Source of the DNA: Thalassobaculum litoreum DSM 18839
Lineage (GTDB): Bacteria > Pseudomonadota > Alphaproteobacteria > Thalassobaculales > Thalassobaculaceae
Assembly (NCBI RefSeq): GCF_900102465.1
Contig: NZ_FNBW01000002.1
Coordinates: 310,001 to 374,000 of the forward strand
Direction of reading: 5' to 3'
DNA: 64,000 bases
Shown here: positions 1 through 9,639 of the stretch, piece after piece
Numbering within the stretch: position 1 is the first letter of the stretch
Layout: each line of letters begins with the position of its first letter
Program-made: the position numbers and the translations under genes
Notes under the pieces: generated by a model
The model's database searches: none
What the model was told of the DNA's origin: nothing
The model's input: the letters and a program-made list of their open reading frames with translations, nothing else

Positions 1-825
1 GGCCTCCTCGATCAGCTTGTTGGCGATCCGGTCGTAGCGGCCGAACAGACCGGCGGAGAGAGGATGGGTGCAGGCGATGGCGCCCTTGCCGGACATGGTA
101 TGGGCCACCGGCATGTTGGTCGCCTCGGCGAAGGCGGTGACGCTGTCGGCGGCCCGGCTGATATGGACGCCGCCGCCGCAGAGCATCAAAGGCCGCTCGG
201 CCGAGGCCAGCATGTCGACGGCGGTATCCAGCGCGGTGGCGTCCGGCCGGCTGCGCAGGGCCGGGGCGGCGCGGTGGATCGGATCGACGACGAACTCCTC
301 CTCGTCGAAGCCGTAGGTCCCGTGGCAGATGTCCTCCGGCACGTCGAGCACGACCGGGCCGGGTCGTCCGGACGTGGCGACGGCGAAGGCGCGGCGGACC
401 AGTTCGGGAATGCGCTCGATATACTCGACGCGCAGCACCTCCTTCACCGCGGGGCGCAGGATGTCGAGCTGGCGGGACTCCTGGGTCATGTTCTTCCAGG
501 AATGCATCCGGTGGCTGTCGCCGATCAGGGCGACGATGGGAATGCCGGCGTTCAAGCTCTCCACCAGGGCGGTGACCAGGTTGGTCGCACCCGGGCCCAA
601 GGTGGCGTCGACCACGCCCACCCGGCCGGTGACCTTGGCATAGGCGTCTGCCGCGAAGGCGCCGCAGCGCTCGTCGTTGATCAGGTAATGTTTGAGCCCG
701 AGGCGGCGGGCGGCGTCGTAGAACGGCAGGAGTTGGAAGCCGCCCATCCCGAACATCGGGCCGATCTCGAAGGCCTGCAGCATCCGCGCCAAAGCCTCGC
801 CGCCGGTCATCTCGTTGGTGGTCAT
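1..825 (-). CDS. Acetolactate synthase-like thiamine-diphosphate enzyme, N-terminal part (cut by window edge)
   Basis: The reading frame is open from an ATG at 825 to base 1, giving the first 275 residues of a protein that continues outside the window. It has the pyrimidine-binding domain of the acetolactate synthase/benzoylformate decarboxylase superfamily: a Glu at about residue 52 in an INDERCGAFAADAYAK context matches the cofactor-activating Glu, followed by a GPGATN loop and the start of the central domain (LMLCGGGVHIS). Substrate cannot be told from this part. It lies downstream of and co-directional with the E1 alpha/beta genes, separated by 215 bases that carry repeats, so co-transcription is uncertain. 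Confidence 0.85.
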   Translation of the reverse strand, partial: MTTNEMTGGEALARMLQAFEIGPMFGMGGFQLLPFYDAARRLGLKHYLINDERCGAFAADAYAKVTGRVGVVDATLGPGATNLVTALVESLNAGIPIVALIGDSHRMHSWKNMTQESRQLDILRPAVKEVLRVEYIERIPELVRRAFAVATSGRPGPVVLDVPEDICHGTYGFDEEEFVVDPIHRAAPALRSRPDATALDTAVDMLASAERPLMLCGGGVHISRAADSVTAFAEATNMPVAHTMSGKGAIACTHPLSAGLFGRYDRIANKLIEEA

Positions 826-848
826 GCGTTCACTCCTGCAATTTCATG

Positions 849-1004
849 TCGTCATCCTGACGAACGTCTGTGTCGTTGTATCCGCTCGTGGCCACCCTCA
901 CGTCATCCTGACGCACGTCAGGATCAACGCTCCACCATCGACGCTTCCGTTTTCCCCCGGCTCCGCCGTTCGTGGCTTGGTCCTGACGTGCGTCAGGACG
1001 ACGG
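849..1004. repeat. Dispersed 'GTCATCCTGA' repeat, three half-sites
   Basis: Three related half-sites occur at about 849-866, 901-926 and 981-1004. The last two are inverted copies that each contain a small CTGACG/CGTCAG palindrome. The same GTCATCCTGA...TCAGGAcGAC pattern recurs at 37929-37969 and 63426-63514. It fills the gap between the E1 beta gene and the acetolactate synthase-like gene and could fold into hairpins in RNA. Confidence 0.7.
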
Positions 1005-1040
1005 ATGGGGCGGGGCCGGGGCGTGTCGAAGAACCGTCCG

Positions 1041-2012
1041 TCACATCTTCATCAGCTTCCGCGCCGTCTCCGCGATCATCGCGGCGGTGACCCGCACCGT
1101 ATCCTCCAGCGGCGGGGCATAGGCGATGGGCACCCGCGGCGCGCCCAGCCGCTTCACCGGGGCCTTCAACTCACGGAAACAGACATCGGACACGGTCGCG
1201 GCGATCTCGGCGCCGAACCCGCCGGCCTGCACGCTCTCATGGGCCACGATCAGCCGGCCGGTTTTCTTCACGCTGTCGAACACCCGCTCCTTGTCCCAGG
1301 GCCACAGCGTGCGCAGGTCGATCACCTCCACCGACGCGCCGGCATCGTTCAAGGTCTTCGCCGCCGCCATGGTCTCGTGCACCGTCGCCGACCAGGACAC
1401 CAGGGTGATGTCGGTCCCCTTGCGCAGGAAACGGCAGCGCCCCAGCGGCAGCGGGTCGTTGTTGTCGACCTCGCCCTCCAGTGCCCAGAGGTTCTTGTGC
1501 TCCATGTAGACGACCGGATCGTCGCAGCGGATGGCGGATTTCAGCAGGCCGTAATTGTCCACCGGACTGGACGGGCAGACCACCACCAGCCCCGGGATAT
1601 GGGTGTACCAGCTCTCCAGGCTCTGGGAGTGCTGGGCGGCGGACGACCGCCACATGCCCATGGGCTCGCGCACGACGATGGGCACCTTGGCCTGGCCGCC
1701 GAACATGTAGCGCGCCTTGGCCGCCTGGTTCACCAGCTCGTCGACGGCGCAGAGCGCGAAATCGGCGAAGCGCATCTCCACCACCGGCCGGGTGCCGGAC
1801 AGGGCGGCCCCTACCGCCACGCCCATGATTGCGGCCTCCGAGATCGGCGCGTCGGAGATCCGGTCGGGGCCGTAGATCTCGGGCAGGCCCTTGTACTGGC
1901 CGAACACCCCGCCGCGGCGCAGGTCCTCGCCCAGCGCCCAGACGGTGGGGTCGCGCTGCATCTCCTCGTGCAGGGCGTTCTTGGCGGCCTCGCCGTAGGT
2001 CATCGTCACCAT
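1041..2012 (-). CDS. 2-oxo acid (or acetoin) dehydrogenase E1 component, beta subunit
   Basis: This 323-residue protein is a transketolase-type E1 beta subunit. With the alpha subunit it should form the alpha2beta2 decarboxylase that uses thiamine diphosphate and passes an acyl group to a lipoyl E2. The catalytic Glu of the family is Glu59 in PISEAAIMG; the central PSSPVDNYGLLKSAIR and C-terminal VIDLRTLWPWD segments are typical. The start at 2012 is chosen because a GAGGAG Shine-Dalgarno overlaps the alpha stop codon and ends 8 bases before it; a second Met three codons later is possible. No E2 or E3 gene is in the window, so the substrate (pyruvate, acetoin or branched-chain acid) stays open. 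Confidence 0.9.
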   Translation of the reverse strand: MVTMTYGEAAKNALHEEMQRDPTVWALGEDLRRGGVFGQYKGLPEIYGPDRISDAPISEAAIMGVAVGAALSGTRPVVEMRFADFALCAVDELVNQAAKARYMFGGQAKVPIVVREPMGMWRSSAAQHSQSLESWYTHIPGLVVVCPSSPVDNYGLLKSAIRCDDPVVYMEHKNLWALEGEVDNNDPLPLGRCRFLRKGTDITLVSWSATVHETMAAAKTLNDAGASVEVIDLRTLWPWDKERVFDSVKKTGRLIVAHESVQAGGFGAEIAATVSDVCFRELKAPVKRLGAPRVPIAYAPPLEDTVRVTAAMIAETARKLMKM

Positions 2013-2025
2013 ATGCGGGGCCTCC

Positions 2026-3042
2026 TCAATAGGCGCCGTTGCGCGGATCGCCGACGTCCTGGACATCGGCAAAGGCGCGGGAGAGCGGCGGCCAGGGGGC
2101 CGCCTTGGCGTCGTCATAGACCGCGTCCATCTCCTCGATGGCGTCGCGCTCATGGGAGGCGAGCTGGTCGCCGCGTACCCCGGCATCGGCCAGGGTCTGG
2201 GCCAGGCGGGTGATCGGGCAGCGCTTCCAGGCGGCGGCCACGTCGTCGCGCGCGCGGTAGCCGTCCGGGTCGGCGGCGGTATGGCCGGTCAACCGGTAGG
2301 TCTTGGCGTTGATGAAACGCGGCCCGCCGCCGGCGCGGATTGCGGCGACCGCGTCGCGCACCGCCTCGTCCAGGGCGACCACGTCGTTGCCGTCGACCTC
2401 CATCGCCGGCAGGCCGATCGCCTCGGCCCGGGCGGCCGGGCCCTTGCCGGCGGTCATGTCGGCGGTGCGGGTGGTCGAGGCGTAGCCGTTGTCCTCGCAG
2501 ACGAACAGCGCCGGCAGCTCGAACACCTTGGCCCAGTTCAGCCCTTCGAGGAACGGTCCCCGGTTGATCGCGCCGTCGCCGAAGATCGAGCAGGCGACCC
2601 GGTCCTCGCCGCGCAGCTTGATCGCATGGGCGGCCCCCGCCGTGATGTGGATGTTGGCGGCGACAACGCCGTTGGCACCGAGCATCCCGACCGAGAAGTC
2701 GGCGATGTGCATGGACCCGCCCTTGCCGTTGCTGGTCCCGCCCTCGCGCCCCAACAGCTCGCGCATCATGGCGGTGGGATCGGCGCCCTTGGCCAGGGTG
2801 TGGCCGTGGCCGCGATGGGTGGAAGCCAGGATGTCGTCGGTGCGCAGGTTCGAGCAGACGCCGACGGCGACCCCTTCCTGGCCGATGGAGGGATGGATGG
2901 CGCCCAGCACCAGCTTATCGGTATTGGCCCGGAGTGCCGCCTCCTCGAAGGCGCGGATCCGCCACATCAGCTTGTGATGGGCGAGCAACCGGTCGAGATC
3001 GAGATTCCGCGCCGCCTGTGGCGCGCGTGGGTCTGCCGTCAC
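2026..3042 (-). CDS. 2-oxo acid (or acetoin) dehydrogenase E1 component, alpha subunit
   Basis: The 338-residue product starts with GTG at 3042, supported by a GGGGAGG ribosome site 5 bases upstream. It has the E1 alpha fold: HRGHGHTLAKG around residue 77, a GGSMH segment near 108, and the thiamine diphosphate motif from GDG (155-157) to Asn185 in CEDNG. AcoA-type (acetoin) and PdhA-type enzymes both share these motifs; the short C-terminus without a regulatory tail slightly favours an AcoA-like enzyme, which is inference. It is followed after 13 bases by the beta subunit and is first in its transcription unit. Confidence 0.9.
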   Translation of the reverse strand: MTADPRAPQAARNLDLDRLLAHHKLMWRIRAFEEAALRANTDKLVLGAIHPSIGQEGVAVGVCSNLRTDDILASTHRGHGHTLAKGADPTAMMRELLGREGGTSNGKGGSMHIADFSVGMLGANGVVAANIHITAGAAHAIKLRGEDRVACSIFGDGAINRGPFLEGLNWAKVFELPALFVCEDNGYASTTRTADMTAGKGPAARAEAIGLPAMEVDGNDVVALDEAVRDAVAAIRAGGGPRFINAKTYRLTGHTAADPDGYRARDDVAAAWKRCPITRLAQTLADAGVRGDQLASHERDAIEEMDAVYDDAKAAPWPPLSRAFADVQDVGDPRNGAY

Positions 3043-3139
3043 GAGTACCTCCCCGCAGGAACCCCGATCTTGTCGCCGGGTGGCGAAACCTTAGAGAGCG
3101 GCGCGATGCGGGGTCAAGACGACGATGGTTGTGGGGTGC

Positions 3140-4159
3140 TCAGGCGTGGTCGAGCCCGAACGCTTCCAGGATGCGGGTCGCCGCCACCGCCGGGGTGGTA
3201 TCGCCGTCGACCACGGCGGCCTCCAACTCGGGCACCAGGGCCTTCACCTCCGGGTGGCCCTCCAGTGCGCCGATAAGCCGGTCGCGGACCATGGCCCACA
3301 TCCAGCGGACCTGCTGGCCGGCGCGCTTGCGCTCGAAGGAGCCTGCCGCCTCCAGTGCCTGGCGGTGTTCCTTCACCGTGCCCCAGACCTCGTCGATCCC
3401 CTGCTCGACCAGGGCCGAGCAGGTCAGCACCCGGGGCGACCAATCGGGGTCGGCCTGCTGCAGGATATGCAGGGCGCCCTTGTACTCACGGGCCGCCCGT
3501 TGGGCGCGGTCCTTGTTGTCGCCGTCGGCCTTGTTGATCACCAGCATGTCGGCGATCTCCAGGATGCCCTTCTTGATGCCCTGCAGCTCGTCGCCGGCGC
3601 CCGGCAGCATCAGCACCATGAACATGTCGACCATGTCGGCGACGGTGACCTCGCTCTGGCCGACGCCGACGGTCTCCACCAGCACGACATCGAAGCCGGC
3701 GGCCTCCACCACCACCATGGTCTCGCGGGTCGCACGGGCGACGCCGCCCAGGGTGCCGGCCGAGGGCGACGGACGGATGAAGGCGTTCTCGTCCTGGCCG
3801 AGATCGGTCATCCGGGTCTTGTCGCCCAGGATCGAGCCGCCGGAGCGCCCGCTGGTCGGATCGACGGCGAGGACGGCGACCTTATGGCCGCTGCCGGTCA
3901 GGTGCTTGCCGAGCGCCTCGATGAAGGTGGATTTGCCCACGCCCGGCACACCGGTGATGCCGACCCGGTGGGCCGCCCCCGCATGGGGCAGCAGGCGGAC
4001 CAGCATCTCCTGCGCCAGCTCCCGGTGGGCCGGCTTGCGGCTCTCCACCAGGGTGATGGCGCGGGCGATCACCGCCCGGTCGCCGGACCGCACGCCGGCG
4101 ACGTAGTCGTCGACCGACAGGGTACGGCGGCGGGGCGATGGGGCCGGGGCGTCTGTCAT
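3140..4159 (-). CDS. meaB: Methylmalonyl-CoA mutase-associated GTPase MeaB (ArgK family)
   Basis: MeaB is a G3E-family GTPase that protects methylmalonyl-CoA mutase and gates adenosylcobalamin loading. The 339-residue product shows the P-loop GVPGVGKS at residues 70-77, a DPTSGRSGGSILGDKTRM segment, the GVGQSEV switch and the NKAD base-specificity motif. The start at 4159 is preceded by AAGGA five bases upstream; a longer open frame to 4231 runs into the repeat and is not used. It follows mutB on the same strand, with the inverted repeat at 4204-4301 in between. Mutase plus MeaB adjacency is standard and makes the assignment firm. Confidence 0.95.
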   Translation of the reverse strand: MTDAPAPSPRRRTLSVDDYVAGVRSGDRAVIARAITLVESRKPAHRELAQEMLVRLLPHAGAAHRVGITGVPGVGKSTFIEALGKHLTGSGHKVAVLAVDPTSGRSGGSILGDKTRMTDLGQDENAFIRPSPSAGTLGGVARATRETMVVVEAAGFDVVLVETVGVGQSEVTVADMVDMFMVLMLPGAGDELQGIKKGILEIADMLVINKADGDNKDRAQRAAREYKGALHILQQADPDWSPRVLTCSALVEQGIDEVWGTVKEHRQALEAAGSFERKRAGQQVRWMWAMVRDRLIGALEGHPEVKALVPELEAAVVDGDTTPAVAATRILEAFGLDHA

Positions 4160-4203
4160 GGGATCCTTCGGATGAACTGTATCTTGAGCATTCCCCCTGC
4201 ACT

Positions 4204-4301
4204 CACTCCCCGGATTTATTCCGGGGCCCACCCGTCAGTTCGCTCGATCGTTGAAGGTGAGGCACGCTGGCGGGTAGGCCCCGGAATAAATCCGGGGAGT
4301 G
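4204..4301. repeat. Paired inverted repeat, family A, copy 1
   Basis: Two perfectly complementary 25-base arms lie at 4204-4228 and 4277-4301 (CACTCCCCGGATTTATTCCG and its complement, extended by GGGCC). Each arm also has its own short CCCCGGA/TCCGGGG palindrome. Related copies are at 18364-18474, 32881-32994 and 35633-35743. It sits between mutB and meaB, where it could act as a processing or attenuation structure. Confidence 0.9.
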
Positions 4302-4330
4302 GGTGAAGAGAAAGAGGGTGTGCGCTTCCC

Positions 4331-6484
4331 TCAGGCCGCGCGGGTTTCGTCACCGAAGGTGTCGAGCAGCTTCTTCAGCAGGTCGATGGCCGCCTCCGCG
4401 ATCACCGTGCCCGGCGGGAAGATCGCCGCCGCGCCGGCCTCATAGAGCGCGTCGTAATCCTGCGGCGGCACCACGCCGCCGACAACGACCATGATGTCCT
4501 CGCGCCCCAGCTTGGCCAGTTCCTCGCGCAGTTCCGGCACGAGCGTCAGATGCCCCGCCGCCAGCGACGACGCGCCGACCACATGGACATCGTTCTCCAC
4601 CGCCTGGCGCGCTGCCTCGGCCGGGGTCTGGAACAGCGGGCCGATATCCACGTCGAAGCCCAGATCGGCGAAGGCCGTGGCGATCACCTTCTGGCCGCGG
4701 TCGTGGCCGTCCTGGCCCATCTTGGCGATAAGGATGCGGGGCCGGCGGCCCTCCTGCTCCTCGAACTCGGCGACGAGCTGCTTGACCTGGTTCACCACGG
4801 CGCTCTCCCCCACTTCCTTGGAATAAACGCCCGAGATCGCCTTCACCTCGGCGACATGACGGCCCCAGACCTTCTCAAGCGCCAAGGAGATCTCGCCGAC
4901 CGTCGCCCGGGCCCGGGCGGCGTCGACGGCCAGAGCCAGCAGGTTGCCTTCCCCGGTCTCCGCCGACTTGGTCAGCGCGTCGAGGGTGGCGTCGACCTTG
5001 GACTGGTCCCGCTCGGCCCGCAGGCGGGCGAGCTGTTCGAGCTGGCCCTTGCGGACCCTGGCGTTGTCGACCTTCAGAATCTCGATGTTCTCGGGATCGT
5101 CGGTCCGGTACTTGTTCACGCCGACGATGGTCTGGCGCCGGCTGTCGATGCGCGCCTGGGTGCGGGCGGCCGCCTCCTCGATGCGCATCTTCGGAATGCC
5201 GGCCTCGATCGCCTTGGCCATGCCGCCGTAGCTTTCCACTTCCTGGATATGCGCCCAGGCCTTCTCCGCCAGATCGCGGGTCAGTCGCTCCACATAGTAG
5301 GAGCCGCCCCACGGGTCGATCACCCGGGTCGTCCCGGTCTCCTGGGCGATGAGAAGCTGGGTGTTGCGGGCAATGCGCGCCGAGAAGTCGGTCGGCAGGG
5401 CCAGCGCCTCGTCCAGGGCGTTGGTGTGCAGCGACTGAGTATGCCCATGGGTGGCGGCAAGCGCCTCCACGCAGGTGCGGGTCACGTTGTTGAACACGTC
5501 CTGGGCGGTCAGCGACCAGCCGGAGGTCTGGCAATGGGTGCGCAGGGACAGCGACTTGTCCGACTTCGCCCCGAACTCCTTCACAAGCTTGGCCCAGAGC
5601 AGGCGCGCGGCCCGCATCTTGGCGACCTCCATGAAGAAGTTCATGCCGATCGCCCAGAAGAACGACAGGCGCGGCGCGAACCGGTCCACGTCCAGCCCGG
5701 CATCCATGCCGGCGCGGATGTACTGCACGCCGTCCGCCAGGGTGTAGGCGAGCTCAAGGTCCGCCGTCGCCCCTGCCTCCTGCATGTGATAGCCGGAGAT
5801 CGAGATCGAGTTGAACTTCGGCATCTTCTCCGAGGTGAAGGCGAAGATGTCGGAGATGATCCGCATGGAGGGGATCGGCGGGTAGATGTAGGTGTTGCGG
5901 ACCATGAACTCCTTGAGGATGTCGTTCTGGATGGTCCCGCTCAGCTTCTCCGGCGCCACACCCTGTTCCTCGGCGGCGAGGATGTAGAGCGCCATCACCG
6001 GCAGCACCGCGCCGTTCATGGTCATCGACACGCTCATCTCGTCCAGCGGGATGCCGCCGAACAGGGTCTGCATGTCCATGATGCTGTCGATCGCCACGCC
6101 GGCCATGCCGACATCGCCGGCGACGCGCGGATGGTCGCTGTCGTAGCCGCGGTGGGTGGCGAGGTCGAAGGCGATGGAGAGGCCCTTCTGCCCGGCCGCC
6201 AGGTTGCGGCGGTAGAAGGCGTTGCTCTCCTCCGCCGTCGAGAAGCCCGCGTATTGGCGGATCGTCCACGGCTTGGTCACATACATGGTCGGGTACGGGC
6301 CGCGCAGGAACGGCGGAATGCCCGGCCAGGTGTTCAGGTGGTCGAGGCCTTCCAGGTCCTCCGCCGTGTAGAACGGCTTCACCGCGATGCCTTCCGGGGT
6401 CACCCAGGGCTCGGCGTCGGGGGCAGAAGCGGCGGCGCCGCGGCCCAGGTCGAGGCTGGCGAAATCGGGTATCCGGCTCATCAC
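4331..6484 (-). CDS. mutB: Methylmalonyl-CoA mutase large (catalytic) subunit
   Basis: The enzyme interconverts (R)-methylmalonyl-CoA and succinyl-CoA with adenosylcobalamin, the last step of propionate breakdown or an anabolic route from succinyl-CoA. The product is 717 residues, the usual length. The N-terminal barrel carries the [18 protein letters not shown] substrate tunnel near residues 60-80, and the C-terminal cobalamin domain carries GQDGHDRG with the cobalt-ligand His594. Its ATG overlaps the stop of the small subunit (ATGA at 6481-6484), which implies translational coupling in a mutA-mutB-meaB unit. Confidence 0.97.
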   Translation of the reverse strand: MMSRIPDFASLDLGRGAAASAPDAEPWVTPEGIAVKPFYTAEDLEGLDHLNTWPGIPPFLRGPYPTMYVTKPWTIRQYAGFSTAEESNAFYRRNLAAGQKGLSIAFDLATHRGYDSDHPRVAGDVGMAGVAIDSIMDMQTLFGGIPLDEMSVSMTMNGAVLPVMALYILAAEEQGVAPEKLSGTIQNDILKEFMVRNTYIYPPIPSMRIISDIFAFTSEKMPKFNSISISGYHMQEAGATADLELAYTLADGVQYIRAGMDAGLDVDRFAPRLSFFWAIGMNFFMEVAKMRAARLLWAKLVKEFGAKSDKSLSLRTHCQTSGWSLTAQDVFNNVTRTCVEALAATHGHTQSLHTNALDEALALPTDFSARIARNTQLLIAQETGTTRVIDPWGGSYYVERLTRDLAEKAWAHIQEVESYGGMAKAIEAGIPKMRIEEAAARTQARIDSRRQTIVGVNKYRTDDPENIEILKVDNARVRKGQLEQLARLRAERDQSKVDATLDALTKSAETGEGNLLALAVDAARARATVGEISLALEKVWGRHVAEVKAISGVYSKEVGESAVVNQVKQLVAEFEEQEGRRPRILIAKMGQDGHDRGQKVIATAFADLGFDVDIGPLFQTPAEAARQAVENDVHVVGASSLAAGHLTLVPELREELAKLGREDIMVVVGGVVPPQDYDALYEAGAAAIFPPGTVIAEAAIDLLKKLLDTFGDETRAA

Positions 6485-8469
6485 TGGCCTCCCTCGTTCA
6501 GAACGCCGAGACGGCTGAGCACGCCGCGCACCGTGGCGAGCGTGTCGTCGCCGGCAAAGAGGTAGCCGTCGATCCCAGCCTGGGCCCAGGCGGCCTCGTG
6601 GTCGCCGGGACGCCCGGCCAGCAGCACCTCGCGGGCGCCGGCGGCCTTCAGGGCTTTGGCGGTCTCCGCCGCACGCTCGGCATAGATGCTATCACTGGAG
6701 CAGATCACGGCCAAATCGGTCCCGGCCTTGGCCAGGACCGCTTTCAGGTCGCCCGTGTCGCCGTCCGCATCCACACAGGCGACGCCGCCGGTGCCCAGAT
6801 GGTTGCGCGTGAAGGTCGCGCGCGCCGTCGACATGGCAGGGCCGCCGAGCAGCACCAGCAGGGCCGTCGGCCGTCTGGCGGCGGCGTCGGCGGCATCGCG
6901 CAGGATCTCGAACGCCTCGCCCAGGCGGTGGGCGGTCGGCGCGGTGATCGTTTCGGGCGCACCCTCGGCTCCCAGCAGCCCGTCCAGCGTCTGATCGCCG
7001 GCCAGCCCCTGGGCGGCGGCCGCGACCAGCGCCTTACGGTCCACGCTCTCCACATCGACCGGCGTCTCGTCCACCTTCGGGAAGGCGTTGACGCCGGTCA
7101 GCTCCTCGCGCCGCCCGGCGATCCGCCGCTCGCGCTCGGCCCAGGCCTCGGCGCAGTCCTTGGCGGCGGCACCGGAGGTCAGGTGCCTGGACATGCCGCC
7201 GGCCGCCTCGATCGCGCGGAACCGATCCCAGGCCTTGGCCGCGAGCTGGTCGGTCAGGTTTTCCACGTACCAGCTGCCGCCGGCCGGATCGCCGACCTTC
7301 GCCAGATTGCTCTCCTCGGCCAGGATGATCTGGGTGTTGCGGGCGATGCGCCGGGCGAAGCCGTCGGGCAGGCCGCAGGCATGGCTGTAGGGCAGCACGG
7401 TGATGCTGTCCGCCCCACCGACCGCGCCGGCGAAGGTCGCGACCGTCGCCCGCAGCATGTTCACCCAGGGATCGCGGCCGGCCCAGGCATTCGGCGCCGT
7501 CACGACGTGCAGGCGCATCGTTCGGGCGTCCTGCGCCACGCCGCAGGCGCCGAGGATCTCGGCCCAGAGCCGACGGGCGGCGCGCAGCTTGGCGATGCCG
7601 AGGAACACGTCCACACCCACCGGGAGCGAAAACTCGATCTGCCGGGCGGCAACTTCCACCGACAGACCCGCCGCCTCCATCGCCCGCAGATAGGCGACAC
7701 CGGTGGCCAGGGCGTAGGCCAGATCCATCGCCTCGTTCGCCCCGGCGCCATGATAGGCGGAGGTATCGACGGAGACGGTCGTGACGTTGGGATAGGTCTT
7801 CGCCGTGTCGGCGGCCAGCTTGGCCATCCGGTTCAGCGAGGCGTCCAAGGGCTCCGGCAGCATGCCCTCGGCGGCAAGCGCACCCAACGGGTCGGCGCCC
7901 AGATGGCCCAGCACCTCCGCCTTGCCGATCCCGCGCCGCTCCCACAGCGCCCGCATCATCGCGGCGGTGGCTCCGAAGGCTCCGCCGGGCTGCAGCGAGA
8001 CCGTGGCCGCTTCCAGGAACACGCCGTTCAGGGCGGTGTCGAGGGCATCCACGGAGTGCAGAAGGATGCCGTCGACACCGGCATTCTCGGGATCACCCGC
8101 CGCCGTGCCGCCGCGCCGGCCGGCCTTGTCCAGGCGCAGGATCACCGAATTGACGCCGCGTTCCAGGTCGGCCAGCGCAGACTTGTTCACCGCCTCGGGG
8201 TCCGGATGGGCGTGGAGCTGGCGGATATCCCAGCCCAGGGCCACCCGCTCCAGCGCCCCGGCATTGCGGGTCGCGGCATCGGCCGGCGTCTGACCAGTAT
8301 CGGCGGCATAGATCGGGTCGGTGACGATGCCCTCGGCCAGGCGCCTTGTCAGCGCCTTGTCGAACGGAGCGCCCTTCAGTGCGGCTTCCGCCAGCTTGCG
8401 CCAGGCTTCGCGATCGGCCGCCGGGAAATCGGCAGCGAGCGTCAGCGCTTCGGTATCGGCGTCACTCAT
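6481..8469 (-). CDS. mutA: Methylmalonyl-CoA mutase small subunit
   Basis: This 662-residue protein is homologous to the catalytic subunit along its barrel ([32 protein letters not shown]) but its C-terminal domain has no DxHxxG motif, so it cannot ligate cobalamin, as is known for MutA. It forms the heterodimer with the large subunit. The ATG at 8469 has a GGGGA element; an in-frame ATG at 8505 has none and is the less likely start. It is the first gene of the mutase unit. No cobalamin riboswitch was recognised in the 137 bases before the divergent channel gene. Confidence 0.94.
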   Translation of the reverse strand: MSDADTEALTLAADFPAADREAWRKLAEAALKGAPFDKALTRRLAEGIVTDPIYAADTGQTPADAATRNAGALERVALGWDIRQLHAHPDPEAVNKSALADLERGVNSVILRLDKAGRRGGTAAGDPENAGVDGILLHSVDALDTALNGVFLEAATVSLQPGGAFGATAAMMRALWERRGIGKAEVLGHLGADPLGALAAEGMLPEPLDASLNRMAKLAADTAKTYPNVTTVSVDTSAYHGAGANEAMDLAYALATGVAYLRAMEAAGLSVEVAARQIEFSLPVGVDVFLGIAKLRAARRLWAEILGACGVAQDARTMRLHVVTAPNAWAGRDPWVNMLRATVATFAGAVGGADSITVLPYSHACGLPDGFARRIARNTQIILAEESNLAKVGDPAGGSWYVENLTDQLAAKAWDRFRAIEAAGGMSRHLTSGAAAKDCAEAWAERERRIAGRREELTGVNAFPKVDETPVDVESVDRKALVAAAAQGLAGDQTLDGLLGAEGAPETITAPTAHRLGEAFEILRDAADAAARRPTALLVLLGGPAMSTARATFTRNHLGTGGVACVDADGDTGDLKAVLAKAGTDLAVICSSDSIYAERAAETAKALKAAGAREVLLAGRPGDHEAAWAQAGIDGYLFAGDDTLATVRGVLSRLGVLNEGGQ

Positions 8470-8606
8470 GGCAGTCCCCGTGCCCGTCTCTGCATGAACC
8501 GTCATTCATCAGATACGACTTGCTCAGCAAAGAGGCAACCGACCGAGCGCATTCCGGAAACGGCAGAACCCGTGACCCGACGCCGCGTTGGTGGCAAAAG
8601 AACACC

Positions 8607-9515
8607 ATGAGACCGAGCGACGACCACCGCCCGCACTGGCTGGCCCCCGCCATCGCAACCGTCATCCTGCTCGTCCTGGTGGCGACGTCGGCGGGCGGCG
8701 CGAACTGGCAGCTCACGGCCGTCGTGCTTATCACGGTCGCCGTGGTCGTGGCCCTGCTGCACCGCCTGCTGCCCGGCAGCCGGTTCTTCTCGATCACCTT
8801 CGCCAACGCGATCAGCGTCTATGCCTGCGTCTACGTCTCCTTTCTGGAGGCGCGGTTCGCGCCGACCAGCCGGCTGATCGAGGTGGTCGCCTTCCTGCTG
8901 CCGATCCTGGGCTTCGCGCTGGCGGTCTATCTCCGGCGCCAGGGCATCCGGTCGGTGATCCTGTCCGAACACCCCCGCATCGAAACCCGGTTCGGGCGGG
9001 TGTTTCTGTGGCTGCTGCCGGTGACGGCGATCGGGGTGCTGAACTTCCTGGTCCCGCTGGAGAACTGGGATGTGCTGCAGCGGGGGGCGTGGCTGCTGGG
9101 GGCGATGTCGGTGATCGCCATGGTGATTTTCTTCGCCGGGCACAGCGTGGCTGTGTTCCTGGTCGATACCGGCCTGCTGTTCGAGGATTTCTACGAGACC
9201 GCGGCCCGGCTGATCAAACCGGCCTTCGCCTTCCTGACCTTCTATTCGCTGATCACCGTGGTCTTCGCCGCCCTGTACCGGCTGATCGACCGGCTGGACG
9301 GCGTCGACACCTTCAGCTTCTCCGGCTTGGCCCGCGACATCGGCTTCGCCGAAAGCCTCTACTTCTCCATCGTCACGCTCTCCACGGTGGGGTATGGAGA
9401 CATCGTTCCGCTGACCTATGCGGTACGGGCCGTGGTGGCGGTGCAGATCGTGCTGGGCATCATCCTGCTGCTGTTCGGCTTCCAGGCGGTGTTGCGCGCC
9501 ACGCGGGACACATAG
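8607..9515 (+). CDS. Potassium channel-like membrane protein (Ion_trans_2 type)
   Basis: The 302-residue protein has about six hydrophobic segments in the first 220 residues and ends in a pore module: a pore helix (FAESLYFSIVTLST), the potassium selectivity filter TVGYGD at residues 260-265, and a last membrane helix (about 273-292). It has no cytoplasmic RCK domain and no S4-like charged helix, so gating is unknown. The ATG at 8607 starts right before the charged MRPSDDHRPHW leader; the longer frame upstream overlaps the mutA start and is rejected. It stands alone, divergent from the mutase genes, and its stop codon lies inside the start of a hairpin repeat. Confidence 0.9.
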   Translation: MRPSDDHRPHWLAPAIATVILLVLVATSAGGANWQLTAVVLITVAVVVALLHRLLPGSRFFSITFANAISVYACVYVSFLEARFAPTSRLIEVVAFLLPILGFALAVYLRRQGIRSVILSEHPRIETRFGRVFLWLLPVTAIGVLNFLVPLENWDVLQRGAWLLGAMSVIAMVIFFAGHSVAVFLVDTGLLFEDFYETAARLIKPAFAFLTFYSLITVVFAALYRLIDRLDGVDTFSFSGLARDIGFAESLYFSIVTLSTVGYGDIVPLTYAVRAVVAVQIVLGIILLLFGFQAVLRATRDT

Positions 9516-9616
9516 AGCAGATCGCGATCAGATGGAATCATCTGCTCGCGTGAGTCTGCTCTATCTTCAATAGATGGCGAGCCTTTCCCGCTCACGGGTG
9601 ATCGGGAAAGGCTCTA
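9513..9616. repeat. Tandem double hairpin, 'TAGAGC' family, copy 1
   Basis: Two hairpins sit back to back. The first is bounded by TAGAGCAGA at 9513-9521 and TCTGCTCTA at 9555-9563 with an inner ATCAGATG/CATCTGCT stem. The second pairs GAGCCTTTCCCG (from 9579) with CGGGAAAGGCTC (to about 9614). The TAG of the channel gene forms the first bases. A matching double hairpin lies at 11192-11330, on the other side of the next gene, and a single one at 47309-47349. Confidence 0.8.
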
Positions 9617-9639
9617 GACGCGACCGACCCCGAGGCTGC

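Noticed and set aside
4550-6565. Long open frame of 671 codons on the plus strand opposite mutB
   Set aside because: It is the antisense of a well-supported gene; its peptide is His/Arg/Gly-rich with no domain, a known artefact of high-GC DNA.
8470-8606. Cobalamin riboswitch before the mutase genes or before metH
   Set aside because: No conserved B12-box or multi-stem pattern could be recognised in this gap or upstream of 25145; an Rfam covariance search would decide.
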